In this document: positions 60,082 to 64,000 of the stretch, piece after piece
How the letters are laid out: each line of letters starts with the position of its first letter
How positions within the stretch are numbered: position 1 is the first letter of the stretch
Assembly (NCBI RefSeq): GCF_021155775.2
Contig: NC_060233.1
Location: forward strand, 9,736,782 to 9,800,781
Direction of reading: 5' to 3'
DNA from: Neodiprion pinetum
Taxonomy: Eukaryota; Arthropoda; Insecta; Hymenoptera; Diprionidae
DNA: 64,000 nucleotides
Program-made: the position numbers and the translations under genes
Notes under the pieces: generated by a model
Database searches by the model: none
What the model was told of the DNA's origin: nothing
Seen by the model: only the letters and a program-made list of their open reading frames with translations

Positions 60082-62306
60082 AACGAGCCGACATCCGACC
60101 TTCGGAACTTTAATATCCATGTTCTTCAATGGACGACGCACGTTTTCAAGGAATGCTTTAAAGATGTTTTCGACATCCGGTGTCTTCTGATAGTCAGATT
60201 TCGGATGCTTTGAAATTTTTACTTGTTCTATGCATTTCTTGGTGACTTATCCGGACAACTATCCAACGACTATCCAAAAGATGGTTGTGAATTTAATCAC
60301 CTTTCACACTTTCGAACACTTTCAAACTACTTGAGGTACCTATTCCTTGAACGTCCCCGAATATTTGACAATTTACTGAATTTGAAGCCAAGTTGTCGAA
60401 CATTTATCCAAACGTTACGACTTTAAAAATCGTTAAATTTATACAACACTTTATGGAGATGATGTACTGGCCACACTTCTAGGTGTCTAATAATTTATGT
60501 ACTGAATGATTTTAGATTTCTGATACAAACTGTCCTACACGTGTGAAAAATTCTGAAGTAACAGCGATAAAAACAGAGAGCCACCGAATGTCGCAATCTC
60601 TATTTTTAGGAGTTGAGTTCAGCAACACAATTCATGAGAAATTTTTTATTCCAGCTTGTCGCTATATAGGCCTATTAATTGATTACGACTTATTTTTATC
60701 AAGAGCCAGTCTAATTTACGAGTGATTAAGAAGGAATACCTTAACCCTTTGAGTCATAGTGCTAAGTATTATTACCACCTATTTTTTATCCATTTTTTGT
60801 TTCTTCAGAAGATTTTTCAGCATATTTTTTTAATGTTTTCTGCTATTTCTGATAGTATGATGTTAGATTTTCAATGCTAGAATATAATTATTACGACAGA
60901 ATGTATAATTATTATCGTTAGAAAGAAATTGATTGAAAAAAATCGCGATAATTGAAGGAATAATTCACTTCCGAGAACACGTAAACTATGTTTTTCGAGT
61001 TGCTGATTACGAATCTGAAATGGGATGTTCAAAATATTCAATATGGCCGACGAAAATTTCAAATTCGATCGAATCCAGAGAAAAAAAATTTGACAATTGG
61101 TTTGTGGGGTCGCTGATTACGAATTTGAAATCAGAATTCGAAAATTCAGTACGTCGAATCCAATCAGCGACCCCGAAGATCCCAGCATCGAGTTTTTTTT
61201 TCAACCAGATTCGACCAAATTCAAAATTCTCGTCCGCTATATTGCATCCGCCATCTTGAATATTAAAAATTTGATTACTTAGATTTGATATTGACTAAAA
61301 GACGCGTCTTGTGGATATAATACGTCGCTGTATTATAGTTTTTGGGATGATTTTCTAAATTCCAGTGTATACCCAATAAATCGCGAGTTGTCTGATCTCC
61401 CACCAATTAACTTGTATAGTTTATTCGACTCTCATGCAATCGGCTCGAACGCAACGATTAAATAAAAAAGCGTCCACTAACCTGTCCAAGGCGATAGCGA
61501 CGAGATGTAAGATCGAGGCAGTGCAGCATAAGACGTCGCTGCTGGTCCACATGTCGCATAGTTCCGGGCCAAGTGCCCACTCGTGTGATACCTCGTACAC
61601 GGCTCCTGTCAACAATTCTGCACTAAAACAACCCTGGCGAAACATCGCCGACGAAGAGGAGAAAAATAAATTCAAGTCTCTAAATCCCTCCGTCTGCGGG
61701 CATATAATCGTACACCATGTACGTACGTGCATATGTTATATTATAAATACGTGTATACCTACGTTATACAAGTACAATGCGTTTTAAACCGATCGCAGCG
61801 AAATCCGTGATCCAGGGGTTTGAACCCACCGGCGCGGATATCCGTCGCGTTTGTTGAAAATCGAAGTTTTTTTGCCGGTTAAACTCTGCACGCGAAATAT
61901 TCGTACAATGTTGGAATTACGGAGAAAAATTTATAACACGTATCGCGGCGTGGATTCGTTCGGAGCAGGTTTTAATCTTCGGCACTAATACGTAACGCTA
62001 TCGTCCACTACGTAGTTTATAATATCTATCGAACGTACTCTGGTAGGATCAATTTATTCTATCTGATTATTTACTTTGCACCGGTGCAATACCGTGAAAA
62101 AAGGATCGCGTACAATTTTAATACCGTTTAGTTGATATTCGGTTTCGTTCGAGTGAATCGGGACTGCGTTGAGGGGCCCAACTTACCCAAAGGCATGACG
62201 AGGCAGGCAACCAGAAGATCGGCAACTGCGAGGGAGAGAATCAAGTAATTCGCAACGCTTTGGAGATTTCGTTCGAGGAGAATCGCCGCAATGACGAAAA
62301 CGTTTC
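32949..62306 (-). CDS. 5-HT1: 5-HT1-type serotonin receptor (GPCR), partial: mid-TM1 to stop
   Basis: CDS join on the minus strand: 62306-62187, 61605-61482, 36257-36065, 35565-35442, 35238-35095, 34068-33768, 33081-32949. It gives 378 residues after a first split Gly codon; numbering below starts at NVFVIAAI. Visible class A marks: TM2 SLAVADLLVACLVMPLG; the TM3 amine-binding Asp63 in SSDVLCC; DRY at 80-82; TM4 VVWLVAALVCIAPLLGW; the disulfide pair Cys56/Cys136; TM5 FATASSFYLPLFVILILYW with Ala148, Thr149 and Ser152 at positions equivalent to 5.42, 5.43 and 5.46; TM6 CWLPFF (304-309); TM7 NPVIY (342-346). WAVTNIDYIH and LGWKDP are typical of invertebrate 5-HT1 receptors, which bind serotonin and lower cAMP through Gi/o. 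The third loop (about 170-290) is long. The tail is short, with Cys followed by polybasic RRRR. The N-terminal exon was not found. Confidence 0.93.
33082..33767 (-). other. Receptor intron between TM6 and TM7 exons (686 bp), contains a repeat
   Basis: GT at 33767-33766 and TTTCAG at the acceptor. It holds two tandem units of the dispersed module (33231-33515). Confidence 0.85.
33231..33515 (-). repeat. Two tandem units (period about 140 bp) of the dispersed module
   Basis: TTACATCAGTCATATTGGAT occurs at about 33233 and 33372, each followed by CCGCCATCTTG or a variant and then CAGATTCGTGATNAGC. The right end GACTGAAGGGGTTAAAC resembles the CCCTTT-type ends of related copies, so this may be a truncated mobile element inside an intron. 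Confidence 0.7.
33768..34068 (-). CDS. 5-HT1: 5-HT1 receptor exon: end of third loop, TM6, start of TM7
   Basis: Ser/Thr-rich loop (TTTAFTTVSSTNTSPEKTSY), then basic RRKKIAADSKRERKAAKTLA leading into TM6 IITGAFVVCWLPFFVVAILL and the start of TM7, EYLLDVFLWLG. CWLPFF holds the toggle Trp and the aromatic ligand pocket. Acceptor AATTTCAG, donor GG|GTAAGC. Confidence 0.95.
34069..35094 (-). other. Receptor intron within the third-loop coding region (1026 bp)
   Basis: GTGAGA donor and TTTCAG acceptor. No repeat or coding motif recognised. Confidence 0.8.
35095..35238 (-). CDS. 5-HT1: 5-HT1 receptor exon: third intracellular loop, Ala/Gly-rich
   Basis: Two bases, 47 codons, one base. Starts TTKSMGAPPRPIGG and contains an Ala/Gly-rich run (GGALAQAQASGGIAAAVVAV). 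Acceptor GCACAG, donor CAG|GTGAGA. No family motif of its own; supported by clean splice sites and frame. It could be skipped as an alternative exon because both of its junctions are phase 1. Confidence 0.85.
35442..35565 (-). CDS. 5-HT1: 5-HT1 receptor exon: TM5 and start of third intracellular loop
   Basis: Forty-one codons plus one base: IFATASSFYLPLFVILILYW, then RIFQTARKRIRRRAGQ. The basic KRIRRR after TM5 is typical of Gi/o-coupled amine receptors. Acceptor GATCGCAG, donor CAG|GTCATT. Confidence 0.94.
35566..36064 (-). other. Receptor intron between TM4 and TM5 exons (499 bp)
   Basis: GTAAGA donor, GCAG acceptor. A 146-codon frame spanning 35886-36326 is an out-of-frame shadow across the TM4 exon. 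Confidence 0.85.
36065..36257 (-). CDS. 5-HT1: 5-HT1 receptor exon: second intracellular loop, TM4, second extracellular loop
   Basis: One base plus 64 codons, starting (R)YWAVTNIDYIHQRTGKR and ending EKSCLVSQDIGYQ. Acceptor GCGCAG after a poly-pyrimidine tract, donor CAG|GTAAGA. This exon carries the sequence most diagnostic for the 5-HT1 class. Confidence 0.95.
40059..40489 (+). mobile_element. CTGAGA-family MITE, best-preserved copy (431 bp, TA target)
   Basis: Ends CACTGAGAAAAATTTCATTT and CTAAAAATTTCTCTCAGTG, flanked by TA (40057-40058 reads TA; TA follows at 40490-40491). Shares its full length with 7398-7824 in reverse, is internally deleted at 57872-58047, and is decayed at 11175-11400 and 49555-49905. 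Confidence 0.85.
40600..40615 (+). repeat. Poly-G run (16 G)
   Basis: An unbroken run of G on the plus strand, C on the receptor transcript strand. A companion C-run lies at 18623-18636. Confidence 0.9.
41954..42087. mobile_element. Small hairpin element A (134 bp), arms of 55 bp
   Basis: Arms 41954-42008 and 42033-42087 are inverted: AAGTTTTCCGTGAAACTTGC on the left against AAGTTTTCCGCGAAACTTGC read from the right, continuing CTCGACGCC and GTAGGCAACCG. The inner core TAGGCAACCGAAGCTACA is shared with the hairpin at 62928-63034. Confidence 0.75.
44539..44634. repeat. Polypurine tract and complementary polypyrimidine tract (hairpin-capable)
   Basis: GGGGGGAAGGAAAGGAAAGG-type run at 44539-44569 followed by a TTTCCTTTCCCCTTTCCCC-type run at 44605-44634, with 35 bp between them. 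Confidence 0.75.
44795..44820 (+). repeat. (CT)n microsatellite
   Basis: Uninterrupted CT dinucleotides, followed by T- and C-rich sequence. A (GA)n run of similar size lies at about 45222-45241. Confidence 0.9.
46595..47299. mobile_element. TTAA-flanked piggyBac-like non-autonomous element (705 bp)
   Basis: TTAA at 46591-46594 and 47300-47303. Perfect 17 bp terminal inverted repeats CCCTTCAGGACATGGGT / ACCCATGTCCTGAAGGG. Inside, a hairpin motif ATGAGATTTTTTCTCAT occurs three times (46613-46629 variant, 46784-46811, 47237-47264); the last two are identical over 28 bp. No transposase. The interior is strongly AT-rich. Confidence 0.88.
47420..48745. repeat. Degenerate short-motif array (TTTTCGGAATT-like)
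   Basis: Words of the type TTTTCGGA, TTCTGATT and GAATTCCGAA recur every 7-10 bases on both strands. A 25 bp segment around CGGTTTTTCTGATT is repeated almost exactly at about 47496-47521 and 48548-48573. It gives a spurious 137-codon frame on the minus strand. Confidence 0.55.
49555..49905 (+). mobile_element. Decayed CTGAGA-family MITE
   Basis: Shares blocks with the 40 kb element in order: TTACAAGAAAATAT, a TTTTTCACTCGGGACTGTATTT segment aligned to TTTTCTACCTAGAACTATATT, GCGATTATTATGGTA-AAATGA, and the right end AAAAATTTCTCTG. Confidence 0.45.
50365..50850 (+). repeat. About 10 bp periodic array, consensus GAAATCNTTT
   Basis: About 45 consecutive degenerate decamers, most starting GAAAT or AAAATC at 10 bp steps. 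Between about 50690 and 50830 a longer unit of roughly 65-75 bp repeats twice (TCTTCTGAAATCNTTAGAAA blocks at about 50698 and 50773). Confidence 0.85.
53635..54065 (+). mobile_element. Copy of a CCCTTT-ended repeat carrying the CTGATTACGA module
   Basis: Starts GAACCCTTTCACTTAG and contains GGTCGCTGATTACGAATCTG (53881) and its inverted counterpart at 54028-54054. It aligns along most of its length with 60741-61265 (for example TTAGAAA-AA-TGATTGAA and GAATCCAATCAGCGACC). Confidence 0.65.
56415..56510. repeat. Inverted repeat with 25 bp arms (24/25 match)
   Basis: ATTTCTAGACCGGTTTCATT at 56415 continuing to GCGAA, against TTCGCAATGAAACTGGTCTA continuing to GAAAT (56486-56510), with a 46 bp spacer. 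Confidence 0.85.
57872..58047 (-). mobile_element. CTGAGA-family MITE, internally deleted copy
   Basis: Keeps both ends: CGCTGAGAGAAAT at left after TA, and TTCTCAG followed by TA at right. Internal blocks CGAAAAATATAGTTCTAGG and AACGATATCTGTTTTACTGA match the long copies, with about 250 bp missing between them. Confidence 0.75.
59641..60082. repeat. Microsatellites (CTGT)n and (AAAG)n
   Basis: (TCTG/CTGT)n at about 59640-59660 and (GAAA)n at about 60051-60081; a (TTC)n lies just outside at about 58966-58986. The sequence between is unremarkable intron. Confidence 0.85.
60741..61265 (+). mobile_element. Second copy of the CCCTTT-ended repeat, TTAA at its left edge
   Basis: Starts TTAACCCTTTGAGTCATAG. 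Contains GTTGCTGATTACGAATCTGA (about 61000), GGTCGCTGATTACGAATTTG (about 61107), CCAATCAGCGACCCC and a final ATTGCATCCGCCATCTTG. It aligns with 53635-54065 in the same orientation. The right boundary is unclear. Confidence 0.6.
61482..61605 (-). CDS. 5-HT1: 5-HT1 receptor exon: first extracellular loop and TM3
   Basis: Begins GAVYEVSHEWALGPELCDMW and ends AIALD plus AG of the DRY arginine codon. It has the TM3 Cys for the disulfide bond and the amine-binding Asp. Acceptor TTGACAG, donor AG|GTTAGT. The phase 2 end joins exon 36257-36065 to make AGG (Arg). Confidence 0.94.
61606..62186 (-). other. Receptor intron between TM2 and TM3 exons (581 bp)
   Basis: GTAAGT donor and GACAG acceptor. No repeat or coding motif recognised. 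Confidence 0.85.
62187..62306 (-). CDS. 5-HT1: 5-HT1 receptor exon: end of TM1 and TM2
   Basis: Two bases, 39 codons, one base. Encodes GNVFVIAAILLERNLQSVAN and YLILSLAVADLLVACLVMPL. Asn of GNV (1.50) and Asp of AVAD (2.50) are present. Acceptor TTTGTTGCAG, donor G|GTAAGT. The upstream exon must end in phase 1 with G. Confidence 0.94.
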
Positions 62307-62927
62307 CTGCAACAAACAACGTCGAGAGCGAAAATTATTTCAACAATTCGTGAATTACTGGGTCAGTTTCATTTCTGTAATACACGATTCTCAGGTCATA
62401 GCGTTGATGAAAAGGTGAAATTTTTACATTCATATTATCAAATTTAAATAAATCCGCCATATTTTAATTCTAGTAGAAATTTCATTACGTAATTACTACG
62501 TGTATAATATCACGAATGGAAATACCGTATCCAGCTTATTACTATTTCTATTCTAACGTAACGATTCGTACCGAATTCGGTTTAAATCTACTTTTGTTGA
62601 CAGATTTATTCCACTCCCAGCTTCAGACGGATCCATCCGATCAACCCAACAGCCAGTGATTGAATGAGCTCTACTAGCTACTCACCGTTTCAGTCATAAC
62701 AAAGAAGAACGAGAACAGAAATCTCTACAGTATTTACAATCTCTAATCCGGATTACGGGTCGGAGAAGGAGATCGGATGTTATTGTCTCCAATCAAGAGC
62801 GTGTATTTATACTTGAGCGCTGTTCAAACTTGGGGATAATTACTCTCAACCGCAAACTGACTCAACTTAATTGTCATTCAAATTCAAAGAGGCGTGTTTT
62901 ATATACTTTTCATAGATACCGGGCTTA

Positions 62928-63034
62928 AAAAAGCCACTTCGGAGCCTGCAGATAGGCAACTGAGCGTTACAATTTCGTTACAAAGACGCAAATTGTAACT
63001 TCGGTTGCCTATCCGCAGGCGGCGAGGCTTCTTG
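62928..63034. mobile_element. Small hairpin element B, related to the 42.0 kb hairpin
   Basis: Left arm GCCTGCAGATAGGCAACTGA-GCGTTACAATTT pairs with right arm AAATTGTAACTTCGGTTGCC-TATCCGCAGGC, with outer pairing through GAAGCC/GGCTTC-like bases. Core TAGGCAACCGAAGTTACA is shared with element A. Confidence 0.7.
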
Positions 63035-63323
63035 TTTCCGCGTTTAACCCTTTTTCCCACCTTTTTACCAGTTTTTTATTTAATAAACTACTTTTTTGAT
63101 ATCAACCGCCGAGTTTTTAGGTTTCACACGATCTCTGAAATATTTCCACGTCTAAGAAAAAAAGAACAAACATGTACCAAATTAATTTATTTATTTATTT
63201 ATTGCAAAAGTAGCACATGTAAACAAAAAAAGATTTTCTGCTAACCTACTATGAAAATTTGAACACCGATCAGCAGCCTTAGAAGCCATCCATACTACGA
63301 TTTATCGAAACCAAATAACTTTT

Positions 63324-63420
63324 TCACTTTACGTCCGCCATATTGGATCCGCCATTTTGCATTTTCGAATCTTAAGCTCATATTCGTTATCAGTGACACG
63401 AAAATCTATGCAACATGTAG
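63324..63420 (-). repeat. Single unit of the dispersed CTGATTACGA module
   Basis: On the minus strand, CACTGATAACGAATATGAGC is followed by AAAATGGCGGATCCAATATG and GCGGACGTAAAG. This is the clearest copy of the GGCGGATCCAATATGGCGGA part of the module. Confidence 0.65.
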
Positions 63421-64000
63421 TTTTATCAAAAATCAAATAACTTTTATCGAATTCAGATATTATTCGAATTGTTGTTGGTAAATATTTATCGGAGAAGACG
63501 TGATCACACGTATGTAATAATTGCGAATGCTGCATGAGAATAAGTGCAAAATCTATGGACGATCAATAAACTCTTCACATCGTATACAAAACAGTCATGT
63601 CAATTGCGTTGAAAATGGAAATTAAAATAAACAAAAACGTATATTCAAACGTGAAATGATTCAGATTTATTTTCATTTCCCAAAATCGAAACAATCGCCT
63701 ACCCATATTACAGATTTTTATGAACGTCCCACCCTCAGGAATGCGAGAGCGGGAAATCAGGGAGAGTCTGCAGTGCAAGACGAAATGTGACGTCTGAGAC
63801 TTGGGCCGAAGCTAAGGGTAAGGAACATTTGCATGGCAACCATTTTTTTGGACGTTTTACTTGGCTTTGCAAACCGTTGATGCAGGTCGAGGGTTTAAGG
63901 GCTGGGGATTTTCAAGGAGAAAACGATGCAATATTGACGCGACGTTTCCGTTAAGGGTCGGCAAGGGTGACCCGAAACAAAACATGAAAGACAAAAGACG

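Larger units (their letters stand above)
36258..61481 (-). other. Giant receptor intron (25.2 kb) splitting the DRY arginine codon
   Basis: Donor AG|GTTAGT at 61481 and acceptor GCGCAG at 36258. It contains the MITEs, TTAA element, hairpin elements and periodic array listed separately. Stretches at 36.3-40.0, 42.1-44.5, 51.2-53.6 and 58.1-60.7 kb show no gene or clear repeat beyond microsatellites. An intron in the DRY codon is a known old intron position in class A receptors. Confidence 0.9.
62307..64000 (-). other. Upstream intron of the receptor gene; N-terminal exon not found
   Basis: An exon encoding the N-terminus and first half of TM1, ending in phase 1 with G before GT, should lie upstream. 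I find no hydrophobic segment followed by a suitable donor here. The strong donor-like ACG|GTGAGT near 62684 is in the wrong phase. The stretch holds hairpin element B and one unit of the dispersed module. Confidence 0.55.

Noticed and set aside
62660..62700. Strong donor ACG|GTGAGT on the minus strand as a candidate N-terminal receptor exon
   Set aside because: The required phase 1 reading has a TGA just before the donor and no TM1-like sequence precedes it.
1..64000. CRISPR array, prokaryotic operons, ribosome binding sites or phage genes
   Set aside because: None seen; regular repeats here are microsatellites, a 44 bp transposon-internal tandem and a 10 bp periodic tract, in a clearly eukaryotic context.

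Overview
The window is nuclear DNA from an animal, most likely an insect and probably a hymenopteran (a sawfly-like genome would fit, but this is inference). The evidence is two split genes with canonical GT-AG introns, an insect-type 5-HT1 serotonin receptor, AT-rich non-coding DNA full of (TA)n and poly-T tracts, and many short non-autonomous DNA transposons. There are no bacterial features, no CRISPR array, no rRNA and no convincing tRNA.

Layout. (1) 319-4194, minus strand: a complete seven-exon gene for an SH3BP5 / Parcas-type protein (Rab11 exchange-factor family) of 658 predicted residues, with a clear start and a GC-richer presumed promoter region to about 5.0 kb. (2) 4.2-32.9 kb: intergenic DNA in which I recognise no gene. 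It holds several foldback or MITE-type elements (7.4, 15.0-15.7, 19.6-20.2, 24.1 and 29.4-30.3 kb), decayed repeat fragments, microsatellites and a strongly AT-rich block (26.4-32.9 kb) directly downstream of the receptor stop codon. (3) 32949-62306, minus strand: seven exons of a 5-HT1-type serotonin receptor running from mid-TM1 to the stop codon (378 residues). The N-terminal exon or exons were not found and probably lie beyond the right edge. A 25.2 kb intron splits the arginine codon of the DRY motif and holds many repeats.

Function. The two genes share a strand but are about 29 kb apart, and I see no functional link between them. The SH3BP5-like protein is expected to act in the cytosol and on membranes in Rab11 traffic or Btk-type kinase signalling. 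The receptor is expected to couple serotonin to Gi/o in neurons.

The main points of interest are structural. A TTAA-flanked 345 bp element sits inside the right arm of a foldback transposon, and removing it in silico restores the pairing of the arms. There is an 856 bp near-perfect palindrome flanked by TA. A second TTAA element carries three copies of a hairpin motif. A 490 bp array has about 10 bp A/T-tract periodicity. Two small hairpin elements 21 kb apart share a core sequence. A dispersed module ending in a 'GGCGGATCCAATATGG'-like segment recurs at several loci. All coordinates and exon joins were derived by eye and lack transcript support.
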